Assembly (NCBI GenBank): GCA_014529385.2
Contig: CM043960.1
Span: 124,601,543-124,665,542 of the forward strand
Direction: 5' to 3'
Source: Adiantum capillus-veneris
Taxonomy: Eukaryota > Streptophyta > Polypodiopsida > Polypodiales > Pteridaceae
DNA: 64,000 nt
Shown here: piece after piece, positions 35,340 through 47,604 of the stretch
How positions within the stretch are numbered: the first letter of the stretch is position 1
How the letters are laid out: each line of letters begins with the position of its first letter
The notes under the pieces: generated by a model
Told to the model about the DNA's origin: nothing
Databases searched by the model: none
The model's input: only the letters and a program-made list of their open reading frames with translations
Program-made: the position numbers and the translations under genes

Positions 35340-35601
35340 TTGTTCTTGTCGATATATGTGATGTTGGCACATTAGGCATCGTTGTTTCAGATGTAGGAGA
35401 CAACAACGGAGATCTATGTGTGGTGCAGATGAGGTTTTGACACATGCAAGAGTGGTGGCTTCATATGCCAATGATGGTGATGTCACGTTTTCCTTTAGTG
35501 TTTCTCCTACTTACATGTCTTCTAAAGGTGACACTTCTCCCCATTGGTTGTCAGTAGATGAGGATGCAATTTTCCATGTAACACCACATCGTGACCTTTG
35601 A
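35340..35601 (+). pseudogene. Copia zinc-knuckle and protease relic
   Basis: The plus-strand frame reads CWHIRHRCFRCRRQQRR, a worn CCHC knuckle with its basic tail, then a spacer (ANDGDVTFSFSVSP), then HWLSVDEDAIFHVTPHRDL. The last piece aligns with the copia protease segment W-x-L-D-S-G-A-T-x-H-V-T-P-H-R; the SGAT part has been lost, so the site is dead. Nothing of integrase or reverse transcriptase follows. Confidence 0.6.
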
Positions 35602-38470
35602 TCCCTTCGCCTTCTCTGCTCAATGATCCAATTGACTCCCTACAAAAACATACTTAAAGATTGGACTCTTGGCTCCAATTGGCCTCATCGGATCCGTATT
35701 CCAACCTCATTGAGACCTCAAATGACATGCCCCAACTTGGCAAAAAATCATATGCTTCGATCTCTCAAAAAACTGCTCCCAAATTTAATTGGGCGTATAT
35801 GAGGCGTATATTGATTCCCACAACTCCAATTGAGGTGTCGTCACTTCTCACGGGCTTCACATGCTATACACTACCTCTATAAATCTTGGAAAGCTCAAAA
35901 AAAGCATGATAGCATGCTTATCAATACAACAAAACTGGCTCAGATCTAGCCCCCTATAAAACTTTAACTGCCCATAACTTGGCCATTTGAACTAAGATTT
36001 CCAATATGAAAAGACCAACATGCACCATAAGTTGATCACTTTAGGCCCATGCACTCATGTCTCCTTTGACCAACCATTTGCAATGTTCCAACCGGACGGG
36101 GGGATCTACAAACCTCTCTTACCTTCAAGTTTCCATAACTAGCACTCCGTAGCTCCGATTTATGGGTTGATTGGAGAACTCTTTGAGGACTACCTCTAGT
36201 ACTTCATTTTTTTCACTTTGAACACTTTGAATAGCCATATTAATAGGTACCTTGGTCCAAAAAACCTTATAAAGCATACACACCTGCTATGCTTTGCTGC
36301 CCTTGACTCTCATACCTACCTTAACACCTTAGCATGTACCCGAAAGAACACATAGCTCTGACTTTCACACTTTATAGCATCAACTAACTTTAGCTACACC
36401 AGCATCTAGGTGGGATTATGGGATTGGGGGCAAGATACCCTTTATCCCATTGAAAAGAGATTTCTTACTTTGCCAAACTAGTTTTTGTCCACACATGAGG
36501 AGTGGAAAAATTGATATTTCTAGATTGCACTTGAATGCATATCTACAAAGCCATCAATTTTCACAAATTCACAAGATATTGTTAGCATTGATGAAATGTA
36601 TACTGGAGTTTCTGAGTACCTACGTGAGGATGAAGACACCAATTATTGACAATGGGTATGTAAGTACAAGTAACACCTCAGCTTGTTCTTGGTCCTAACC
36701 ATAAAGGATTTGCATAGATGCACACAATCTCTTGGAACCCCACACATTATTGATGAATGCAATTTTATTCTACGTCTTTTGATTGTCATCAATATCTATT
36801 TGTACTTTTAAATGACTGAAATTATTTTTGTTGAGTAATAATTTTGTTGTCTACTATATCTTTATTACTTAAATTAATTACTTCAAATCAATGGTGTATA
36901 CTTTGTACTTGTCTTTAAACTTTGGAGTCATTGACTCATAACCTAATGTCTGATATGGTTTTCCTTCATAGAAAATAGTTGCAAACTAGATTCTTGATGT
37001 TGGCACCGATATTTATTATGATGGTCGGAGTTCCATAGGTTTGACATGGAGGGATTGTCATGCTTTTTTGTGCATGATGTAGAGCCCAAGGTCTCCAAGG
37101 TGGGCCTCTTGACCACAAGAAGTATGCTTAGCTTTTTCCTCCATGGTCAAGGGTACTCTTCTCAAAGTTTCTAGACATGCTAATAGAAACTCGTGATTGA
37201 AATTTTTAGACCTGCAACATAAGGTTTTGGCAAGGTTGTTGTTGGTGTACTTCATCCAAAAAGAGTGCAAAATTATTAGATTGCAATTTACTTCATAAAA
37301 TAGGTATTTGTATAAGATATCTTGGGATAAAGGATAAACTAGGCAAACAAACCACACAATGTAGGTGTGAGCTTAGGAAGGGCCAAGGAAAGTTCCCGAC
37401 AATGAAGATAAAATGCAGCCCCCCATGAAGAAAGAGGCCTATTGTGCTCTTGCCAAAGGAGCATGACCAAATGTTGGAGATGGCCACAAAGGGGGCCACA
37501 TAAAGAAGTCAAAGGAAGAATACAGCTTCTCTACATGCCAAGCTTGCTGAGAAAGTGACATGGATAGTAGAGCTCGTGGCTATCATGGCACGATACGAGG
37601 CCCAATATAGGCCTCTTTTCCCCCCACAATTTCATCAAAGAACGATGTCTTTGACATTTATGTGCTACTTCTACTAATGAGTATAAGTGCCAAGGCATAT
37701 GAAGTATCTAATGTTATAATGTTTATGAATCATGATTGCCATTGAGCCTCTGTTTTGTAATTTCAAGTATTTATATAAATTGACAAATCAATTTAAAGAG
37801 TCTCCGTACTTTGGGTTTTTCTCTATCAATTTGTTTATGTGTTCACTAATTAATTTGAAGATTTAACAAGTCAAATAGTGCTCAATTTTTATATTTATAA
37901 GCAAGAGCATGTCATTACAAAGTAGGAAATATATTTTCTACCTTTGCTAAAAAATGGTAGAAACATACTTGCCTACATTAACTCAAATAGTAAAGAAAGA
38001 TTTGGCAGAGTGATGGCCAAATGGAAATTGAGGATTTAGGAAGGGTGAGGCACAAAACTTGTACAAAGTAAGAAGAGACAAGACCCATGAAGGAGTTATT
38101 GGTCTACACATGCCACTTATGACACCCAACATAATATTGTTGTGGCTTGCTCTCTACCACTGGGTTAAGCTCACCTCATCTCCAAGGACAACATTGTTCT
38201 TTGTACTTAAGTTTTTGGTCCATCAATTTTTATGTGTGCGCACTAATTATTTTGAAGATTTCACAAGTCAAAGAGTGCTCAACATCTCTATTGAAAAGGC
38301 AAGAGCATGCCATTATAAAGTTTATGATATCTACTCTTCACACCCATGTATCATTGGCACTAGATCATTGCTCTCATCTTGGTCAAAATTTTCTAATGCC
38401 AATTTCCAATCCTGTTCGTCATCACCCACTCATTTAGAAGCAAGGCTTTCATAAGTCTACGGTGGGTGGA
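35602..38470. other. Gene-free stretch
   Basis: No protein domain, LTR end or RNA gene was recognised. A diverged direct repeat of about 110 bp (near 37,815-37,925 and 38,208-38,325, sharing TTTGAAGATTT and CAAGAGCATG) suggests an old duplication. Frames of 60-130 codons here match nothing known to me. Confidence 0.5.
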
Positions 38471-38476
38471 AGTGGT

Positions 38477-38664
38477 CATGTGCTACCTTTGTTGAAATTG
38501 ATGATGGGGCATGAATTGAATGCATGTGCTACCTTTGTTGCAACTAATGATGGGGCATGAATTGAATGCATGTGATACCTTTGCTGCAACTAATGATGGG
38601 GCATGAATTGAATGCATGCGCTACCTTTGCTACAACTAATGATGGGGCATGAATAAGATGCATG
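38477..38664. repeat. 46-bp tandem repeat, four copies
   Basis: Copies start at about 38,481, 38,527, 38,573 and 38,619, each containing CTAATGATGGGGCATGAAT or a close variant. The period is exactly 46 bp, which is not a multiple of three, so the repeated minus-strand peptides in overlapping frames are by-products. Confidence 0.92.
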
Positions 38665-38926
38665 TTGCAAAAAAAAATACATGATATTTTTGGCACATTC
38701 AAGATTAAGACAATTTCTACACTTGGAGTGAATGAAATCATAGGCAATCCAATTGCATTTGAGACTACCACTAGAGGTATAAATTTTTAACACTCAAGTG
38801 GCCACATGTTGGAGTTCCACTTTGTCTCCCCCATACTCTCTCTACCACACTGGAAATGAGTGATTCTTGATTTATTCAATGTTCCATGGATCTTCAAAGC
38901 TACCTTCTCTATTAGCATAATGAACA

Positions 38927-40927
38927 TGTTGGTGCAGCCAAGGTGTGTTTCTCCTAGAAGAAGGTGCAAGCAATGGTGTGTCTGTTGACAGATGCATGGC
39001 ACAGTGCTAGAGCAGATGGGAAGATCATAGATAGGCAAGTGGTAGCGGATATGTATGCTTTATGTGGTTTCCTAGATCAAATGGGCTTTAGAAGGGGCCA
39101 ATTATGATGGCAAGTGAAAGATGTCCAAATTTCTAGTTTATGGCTTGGGAATATAGAGTTTGAAGTGCTAAAGGAGCAAGTCTAGGAGGCTCATCAAATG
39201 CAGCTATGGATTGTAAAATATTAAGGTTTGAAGGTGGAGGTGTTTGCAGATCAAAGACAGACAGGGTAGGTGATTCCAGGTAGTCTGAGCCAGGAGTTAT
39301 GGATGTTTAGTGCTCAAATTATGGAGCATGTTGGTATTTTTGGATCATCATTTGGAGTTACAAATGCAAAGTTATTGCCAGATGAAGTTTCACCGGGGGC
39401 TAGTTTTGTGTTAGTTTGGTCGCCTCAACGATCTACCATTTGGGATTTTTGAGTCTTGCAAGGTTTTGTATGTGTAGTATGTAGCATATAAAGGCCACAT
39501 GAAGTGATGGCATGGAAAACGGAGTCCAGATCGGTCAGATATCTCAACCTCAAGCTGGCAACGGATGCCAGTAGGATTGTACCAGATGAATTTTGGTGAT
39601 TTTAGTCGCATTGTACTGCGGACCCAGAAAAGTCAAAGTGGGGTGATGCTTGTGCAGATTGAGGTTGGGAACCCAAGGATTACATGGAATTTTATGGTTT
39701 GTGGGTCCAATCACCGGGCAGGACATGGCATGCAATGGAAGTTGGAGGGAAAAAGGCATTTATTTAATTTCTATGAGTTTATGGAGGGCTTTGAGGGTCA
39801 AGTCAATCACAACATGCCACGTGGGGAGGGGTAGCCTCACATGAAAAATCAAAGGCTGGGGACTAGTGGTATGTATATTGGATGGCACACTCACAATGGG
39901 CATCGAGGTGGTGAGGAAGAGCTCGAGGAGCTCCAACTAGGGCGTTCTGTCACCTTAACGTTGTGTGCTGCCTTGGTGGGTGTAGTTGATGGCGGTGTTT
40001 GGCGCACTTGGGCACTGCTGCAATGGTCGTCAACTACCATCGATGTCTGTGGTAATGATGATGTGGTGATGTTGTGCATGTCCGTTCTAATGCGGGCCTC
40101 CAAAGGTTGCAGTCTTTTTAATTGAGGGCATAAGGGGGGGTCTCTCAACGTTGTCACGCTGCCGTGACAAGGGGCCACTTCCCATGTGACTTGGAGCTCA
40201 AGGCCCACCCGAAATAGCAAGAGGGTTGCGTCCCATGTAGAGTGGAGCCGAAGATAGAAAAAGGAGGTGGTCAAGCCAAAAATAGGCAAGGTCTCACATG
40301 CCCTTGATAAGGGCTGGTTTTTTTTTGGTTTTGGGGGGCTCTTGGTAGTTTTGGAGGGGAGTTCTTGGAGCTCGGAGAGGAGATCATGGGCAAAAGTAGA
40401 GTTCAACGATGGAGCTTTCAACTGGATTTTTGGCAAGTGCTTTGGAGAAAGAAGTCTGGCACCAATGAGGGTGCCATCAGCAAAAAATTTTGCCATGCGC
40501 TCAATGAGGAGAGCCGCATAGAGGCAAAGCCATCAATTGCCAAGATTTTTTGTGCTCGTCGATGTCAAATAAACGGAGCGATTGTAGCAAGTTTCATGGT
40601 TGTTGTAGATTATGTTTTTTGCCACAGTTGGAGCAAACCATATAAAAATTTCTTGTCGTCTCTTCCCCCTTCTTCTCTTTTCTCTATTCCAATCATCTAG
40701 TGTCAGTGTTTGAGATGTGTGTGCCTCTCCGGGCCTCTGTGTGTGTGAGAGAAAAAGAGAGAATAGTGTGTGCTACATCATGGTTCTAAACAAGCAAAAA
40801 TTGGTGTGGTCTGCTGTTGGTTGTTTGAGTTTTGAAGGTGAACTCTAGTGGATTCGGGTGCAGTGATTATTTTGGGCTATAGAGAGGCGTGTTGTTTGGG
40901 TTATATGTGTGTTCCCCTTTCCCCCCA
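38927..40927 (+). repeat. 5' LTR of the gypsy-type gag-only element
   Basis: About 2,001 bp, aligned piecewise to 44,227-48,346. Open frames inside it (39,270-40,700) recur only as LTR sequence and are unlikely to be genes. Confidence 0.8.
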
Positions 40928-41043
40928 TCCATCTTATGGTGTCCCCATGGAGCAGCGCATTGATGCTCTAATTTGAAGTTGAAAGCGGTGTTCAAAGCTG
41001 ACAAACAGTTGGCAGATAGTCAAAGAGTATTTGGTGGTCGGAT

Positions 41044-42410
41044 TTGAAGCTATCAGAGATGATAGAGCCAAGTTTTGGTCCCATATTTACAGGTTTTGAA
41101 GATCTTGAGGATTGGCTAGCAGATTTTGAATTATGGATGCTATTGATGCATATGTTGACGGATGTGAAAAAGCAACAAACAGTGCCGTTGTTGATGCGCA
41201 AACGTGCAAAGATTTGGTTTGATAGTTTGAAGGGTGATGATCAAAGTTCATGGTAGGAGTTGCAAAGCCAGTTTTTTAAGCGGTTTATAAAAGAGGTTAC
41301 TCCGGAGGAGGCTGGTGCAAAGCTGAAAGCGGTATGCCAAGATGTAAGTAAGGATTTTTCTCTTTTTCTTGAGCAATTTGAAGCCTACTGGAAGGAGTTA
41401 GAGATTGCCACTGGGGTGAAAGGAAATCAGTTTTTGAAGCTATCAAAATTTCTTGAGTGCCTACATCCAAAGATCAGAGAAAAGGTGGAATACGGTGCTA
41501 ATACCTATTATGATACGGTCTATCTAGCCAAGGAAAGGAGCAAAAAAGTCAAGCAAAATCTGAAGCTGGGCTTGCTAAGGCCTGTGGATTATATCTATGT
41601 TGTGGTGGTAGTAGTAAGCTCTATGGCTCAACCGCAAGTGGTGCCGGTTGTTCAAAGTGCAAAACCTGTTGAGGTAAGGCCAATGGTCAATTACGCTCCT
41701 TGGAGGTTTCTAGTTTGTAGAATACTTGTGCCGGTGGTGAGTGAGCTTGTGAATGAGGATGAGCCTCTAGTTGAAGAGAACTAGTGTGCAAAAGAGATTT
41801 CCGATGTCAAGATCCAAGAGTAGCATGAGGAGGTAAAGCCTGCTTTTTTAAAGAAAGTGCATGATGTGGTAACAAAGTGCAATCAGATTGCAGATGCCAA
41901 GATCTTGGAGGGAAGTGAAGAGAGTGAGCAAAGCCTAGATGATGGTCAAGCTTTTGTGGATTAGCAAGCAGACGAAGATGCAGATACATAATTAGTATAT
42001 GATGCTGATGATGGTGAGGAAACCAGTTCAACTTTTTGGGAGAGAAGCGAGGAAGATAGATTGGAGGAATCCACATCCTATGGAGAGGAGACTGAGTCTG
42101 ATGGGTCGGTGCTAGTAAGGGCAAAGCTGCTTGATGATATGGTGATTGCCAATATGAGAGAAGAGCAGGTTCAAGTGCCAAAGAAAATGGAAAAGGATAT
42201 ACTGCCAAATAAATCATGCAATGTTATGTTGGTAATCATGCTGATGGGAGTTTCAATGGCAAGTGCTATGGTAGTGCACATGGTTCAAAGTTATGCAAGA
42301 CATTGTAAGGTTGCACTTATGGATAGCCAACTTGGCCTACCAAGTCGACAGGAAGGTGATGATGAAGCAAAAACTGAAGGGTTGGGCATATTTTTTATGC
42401 TCATGAAGTG
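41044..42410 (+). pseudogene. Gypsy-type gag, plus-strand, with in-frame stops
   Basis: One frame runs the whole length, broken only by stops at 41,254 (TAG), near 41,820 (TAG), near 41,962 (TAG) and near 41,989 (TAA). The capsid domain is clear: LEDWLADFELWMLLMHML, RAKIWFDSLKGDD, QSQFFKRFIKEVTP, FSLFLEQFEAYWKELE and LHPKIREKVEYGAN. The rest is acidic, rich in Glu, Asp and Val, without a zinc knuckle. It is probably the capsid of the element, unable to give a full product now. The stops sit where Gln codons would fit. Confidence 0.8.
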
Positions 42411-43760
42411 ATGGATGCTGACCAAAGAGAGGGGCAGCTGGAGGTGCTGATGGATTGCAATGACAATGCTATGGGTACAGGCCTTTTGGATCAGGTATGC
42501 TATGAAAGTGAGTCTGCTGACTGGGGCTTTGATGAGGTTGAGGATGCTATGGATGAATGTATACAAGTGCTTGTGGATAAAGCTTTGACCAAGATACAGG
42601 TGATGCGAGGGTTAGTCGCTCTAAAAGTGGAGACTCCTTTGGGTGACCATTGTGCTATGGGTATGCCAACAAAGAACAATGTGGAGGAATTTGTGGATCA
42701 ATCACAATGCTTTTTGAACAAGGTTTCTTGCATGGAGGCCTCCACTTTCTATGGTAGGAGGAAGGTTATGATATGTCAGGTACTTTTTTTTGTGATGGGG
42801 AGTTTGATGATGCTTGGTATGGATTGGATGCTTGTTTGCCAATGGGTGCATGGAGTGTTGAAGGTAGGCCATGGGCAGTCTATAAGCATGAGGAGCTATG
42901 TGCTAGGGTGCATCATTACTAGTATGTAGTCACAAGTGGATGGGAGAAACCAATGGTAGGTTTTTTATCCTGGCGGAGACTATGTGATGCAAGGGGTGGA
43001 GACAATTCTAGATCAGGCAAGAGAAGTACCAAATCGAGGTATGGATGTTCAATCTTCTTTGAAGAATTGTAAAAACTAGAGGATATAATTTGCAGATGAA
43101 GTCAAGGTGATAAAGCTGGAGGATATTCCCAAACTTGAGACAAAAGACGAGGTTGAATCGAGCGAGTGCAGCTCCACAAATGCAGATACAAGCTGGGAAA
43201 CAAAGTCAACCCATTCCAGGTATGAAGATTTTGATTTTTTTAATGTGCATGGAGATACAATGGATATGCATGAAGAGCAGGGAGTAGTGCATGCCGATAT
43301 GCCTAGTGAGGATCAAGTAGAGGAGTCTATGTCCACCTATGAGGATATACAGGTAGAGATGGTGCAGAACCTTGACAAAAGGAATGAGGTGGCCTTGCCT
43401 ACCGATGAGGAACAAGGTGATGTAGTGTGTGGAGAGTCTCTCTCTACTTTGGCAGAGCATGATGTAGTGATAGAAGAGATGATCGAAGAACGGGGAATTG
43501 AAGATGATAGGCAAGTGGAGCAGATCAACCTTGAGGAGCCGATAGTTGAAGGAAAATTGCTTGATGATGTTGGTATGGAGGGAATTGCTGGCAAAGAGGA
43601 GAGTACAAATTTAGAGGAGCTGGTGAGTCCAGTGCAGCAGGCATGCTGTATGGAAGATGAAGGAGATTCCCCACTTGTGTGTAAGTTTTCTAAAGAGGTA
43701 TGTAATACATGGTTGAAATATATGCTTGTAAGTGCAGCTGTGAGGTATGTTATCTTCTAG
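42411..43760 (+). pseudogene. Acidic continuation of the gag-like polyprotein
   Basis: After a frameshift near 42,400 a second frame carries open parts 42,408-42,929 and 43,107-43,760, separated by a few stops. The first part has LMMLGMDWMLVCQW, faintly like the distal motif of a retropepsin (I-L-G-x-x-W), but no D-S/T-G was found, so protease is not claimed. The second part is 217 codons with Glu and Asp dominating (EVESSECSSTNADTSWETKS). No pol domain follows before the 3' LTR. Confidence 0.5.
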
Positions 43761-44326
43761 ATACATGATTCCATTGAGAGGAGATCTACTTTACATGGTT
43801 GGGAGGGAGGGTGAGAAGTGTTGGTTTGGTACAAATGATGGGATTGCAGAGGTGGATGCATTGGTTTGTTTGAGTAATATGCTTACAAGGCCAGGTGTGT
43901 TGGTGAGGCAGGTAAATGTGTAAAGAGATGCTAAGGTGCTTTGGGATTATTGTGTGCATGGATGGCTGCGGACATGGGTGAAACACTGTTGGAAGATGCT
44001 ATAGGTGGATGGAAGGAACTAAGGCAGGTTTTTGATCCAGGTGGAAGACAAACTATGTGATGTAGGGGGGTGGGGCAACCCACTTGAGGTTTGCCAATAG
44101 TGTACGTATGGTAGTTTTTTTGTGGTTTGCTCACGGTTTTGGATAGTGTTTTCCAGTTTTTTCAGTTAGTAGAAGAATAACACAATTTTTTGGTTGGACA
44201 TAAATGTTCAACAAGGGGTGGGGCAATGATGGTGCAACCAAGATGTGTCGATCCTAGCAGAGGGTGCAAGCAATGGTGTGTATGTTGACAGATGCATGGC
44301 AGAGTGCTAGAGTAGGTGAGAAGAGC

Positions 44327-45446
44327 TTGTTGGGGTCAGCCCAACTTGGGTGACGAGGTGTGAACCACCTCTTTGGTTTCAAGGTTGGAAATTTGTGCGG
44401 TGGCAGGTCAAGAAAAGGTTGTGAGAAGCAGCTTGAGCTAGACTTTTTTGCAGTAGTCGATCGTGCAATTGAAGAGGTTGACAAGGAGTTAGTAGCAACG
44501 CTAAGGGATTTTCCTTGTTGGTCACCAGCTCGCCTAGGGCTTATCACAATTAAATTGGTGGTGGAATTGGCCGCTACAGACGAGCTTCTCAGCAACGTTT
44601 GCAAGGTGCTCGCTGGTGTAGAGTTGGGTGTACCCGTCTGTAGCGTCATGCACAGTCGATAGAGCTGGCAAGCCTTGAGGAGAGTCGAGAGCAAGAGAAA
44701 GAGTGAGTCCATCTCGGATTCAAAGAGCAACAATGCCATCAAAGTGGCGCATTGAGTAGGCAAAGACAACTGAGAGCCAAAAACACCACTCGATAGCACC
44801 GGTCATTGGCGGCACCTCCGGTTGCAGTGTGCTATGCCTACAACAATGTCAAGGCCAGACGGCAATAGCAGAGGAGGCGGGCAGCAGAGGCAATGCCTTC
44901 ATCATCCATGATGCCAGCGGGCCAGCGTACATAGCCCACGTGAATTTTTCTTTTATGCAAAGTCTTTCATTTTAAAGATAGCACTTTTGGATAATGGACT
45001 TATTTTACTCAAGAGGAAGTTCACACTACTGTTAAAGAATGTATATCAAATCTCATTGACGAAGAATGTACTACTATAAAACAATGTAAGCTTTATTGAA
45101 GACGTCCCTCATTATTGTAATTGTAATCATGAATATAATTATCATGACCAATGAACAGGATTAGACACTATCTTGACATGAGAATGAGTCGGCCATAAGA
45201 CCTTCCTGACGCAAAGCCATATCTTTGTGTCCCAATCTCATGAGGTTACTGGGTAAACCTAAACCCAAGGTTTGGGAGTAAACCAAAAACCACGCATGAT
45301 GGTAGCTCAGAAGTAGCACCAAGTTGTGAGAAATTACCAAAAACTTGTTGTGTTATGAGAGTGAGGAACTTAGTTGAAGGGGGCGTATGATGAAGATTAT
45401 GCCAAGTTTGGTTGAAGGGGGTGATTGTTGGGGTGAGCCCAACAAA
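44327..45446. mobile_element. Unclassified 1.1-kb insertion in the 3' LTR
   Basis: Absent from the 5' LTR. Starts TTGTTGGGGTCAGCCCAAC and ends TTGTTGGGGTGAGCCCAACAA minus its last base; each end is itself a near palindrome, so the ends read as both direct and inverted repeats. No transposase was found. A frame at 44,360-44,662 is unrecognised. It could be a solo LTR, with the TGTTGG start typical of copia, or a non-autonomous DNA element. Confidence 0.55.
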
Positions 45447-46378
45447 GCCTGTATGCTTGTGGTTTCCTAGACCAAATGGACTTTAGAAGAATCCAATTAT
45501 GATGGCAAGTGAAGGATATCCAAAGTGTTGGTTTCTAGCTTGGAAATATAGAGCTTAAAGTGTTGAACGAGTAGGTTCAGACAGCTCATCAAATGGATCA
45601 ATGGATTGCAAGATATTAAGGTTTGAAGGTGGACGTGTTTGCAAATGTGAGACGGACAGGGCAGGTTATGTCAGCTAGTCTAAGCCAGTTTGGAGTTATG
45701 GATGTGTAGTGCTCAAATTATGGAGCATGTCTCTCTTTTCAGATTGTCATTTGGAGTTTCAAATGCCAAGTTATTGCCAAATGAAGTTTCATCGGGGGCC
45801 AGTTCTGTGCCAGCTTGGTTGCCTCAATCGGTGTGCCATTTGGGATTTTTGGAGCCTTGCAAGGTTTTATATGTGTAGTACGCAGCATATAAGGCCACAT
45901 GAAGTGACGTCATGGAGAACGGAGTCCAAATCAATCAGATATCTCAGCCTGAAGTTGGCAACAAATGCCAGTAGGATTGTCCTAGATGAATTTTGGTGAT
46001 TTTGATCGCATCAGATTGCAGACCCGAAAAAGTCAAAGTGGGGTGATGCTTGTGAAGATTGAAGTAGGGAACCCAAGGATTCCATGGCATTTCACAATTG
46101 GGGGTCCAATTACCGGGTTGCACATGGAATTCAATCGAAGTTGGAGGGAAAAACGCATTTATTTGGAATTTCTATGAGTTAATGAAGGGCTTTGAGGGTC
46201 AAGTCGACCACAGCATGCCATGTGGCGAGGGGTAGCCCCACATGTGGAACCAAAGGCTGGGGACTAATAGTATGTATATTGGATGGTGCACTCACAATGG
46301 GCATTGAGGTAGTGAGGAAGAGCTCGAGGACCTCTAGCTATGGCGGTCCATTGCCTTGACGCTGCGTGCTGCCTCAAT

Positions 46379-47604
46379 GAATTTCCGCTCCCCAGCGGGA
46401 CGCCAAAGGATGATGGAGCAAAAGATGTCGTGCGCACACTCACACACCTAGACAACTCAACACAAAACAAGGAATTTACTTAAATTCCTCACCTCACTCA
46501 CCACCACTCAAAAGCTCCCTGAAAATTCTACCCACAAGCTCAATTCAAACTCCAAACGCCTCGACCTACAAGCCCTTGCTTGCCCGCAAACACTACAAGG
46601 TGAGTCGAGGTGATCAACACTTGAAATCACGCTTGATGGTGACAAAAATATACAAGAAAAACCATCAAAAACCCAAAAACTCCAGTCACAAAAGGACACT
46701 CTCAAACCATTGCAAAGCCTTCACCAAACTCCACTGTGTTGGACTCTTTGGAGTAGCGCCAACCCTAATGGCACCGATATAGGGTCACATAGTCTTGCAG
46801 AAAGCCGTGCCTTCTTCCCTCAATTCCTTGCACACACACATCCATGGAAACCTAAGAACTTCCATAGACTCTCCCAAATGAAAAATTGAAGAGAGAAAGC
46901 TCTCGTTCACTTCTCCACACACTCGAAAACAGGACGCGAACGCGACGGGACTGCACTAGACCACCTGCAGGAACCCTGCTCCCTCCACACACACACAGGG
47001 GTGAAAGTGTTGATATTTCTCTTCAAAATTCCTCCCTCATCCTGGACCATCACGACACCGTGAGTGATGTGGCAGTTTGAAGCCTTTTCACACCTTTTTT
47101 GGCCAGTTTTGACCCCCGGTGGGCATTTTTCATGGGAAAAACCCCAAACGGACTCCAAAATTCACCAAATTTCATACACTCAATCCTTGATACCCAAATC
47201 ACTTTTCCACATCCCCACATTCCATTTTTGACCACTTCTAGGGCAGTGCACGCATCATCGCAGATCAGGCACCGTAAATAGACAATAATTGCATGTGTCA
47301 AACTTCTCAGGCGCGTCGAGGGTGCCCACACCTCCCACTTGCATTATTTACATTCTAGAAAGCTCAAACACATTTCTTAGAACCAAAAGAAGACACCAAG
47401 AACCATATCCAAGGCCTCGATACCCGATCCAAGCATGTACATGTGCCTGACTGCTGGCACGTGAACCTGACTATTCACAATGTGTACATGTTGCATCTTT
47501 TTTAAAACTTGAAACCACTTCGCAAAGCTCCCAAATGCATGTATACATATTTTTTTACATATGACCATGCATATAAATGCTGCTTTTTACACGCCAAAAG
47601 AGGT
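46379..47604. other. Unclassified 1.2-kb segment replacing part of the 3' LTR
   Basis: The flanks align with the 5' LTR near 39,975 and 40,150, where about 175 bp of different sequence lies, so this is a replacement rather than a clean insertion. It begins near TTTCCGCTCCCCAGCGGGAC. No domain was recognised on either strand; the small frames look random. Confidence 0.5.

Noticed and set aside
35416-35601. Short plus-strand frame as an independent small protein
   Set aside because: Its end matches the copia protease pattern and its start continues a worn zinc knuckle, so it is a retroelement relic.
39891-40496. 201-codon minus-strand frame as a gene
   Set aside because: It is antisense inside the 5' LTR of the gypsy-type element and its counterpart in the 3' LTR is disrupted.
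42780-42850. Retropepsin distal motif (LGMDW) in the gypsy-type polyprotein
   Set aside because: No D-S/T-G active site upstream, so a protease cannot be supported.
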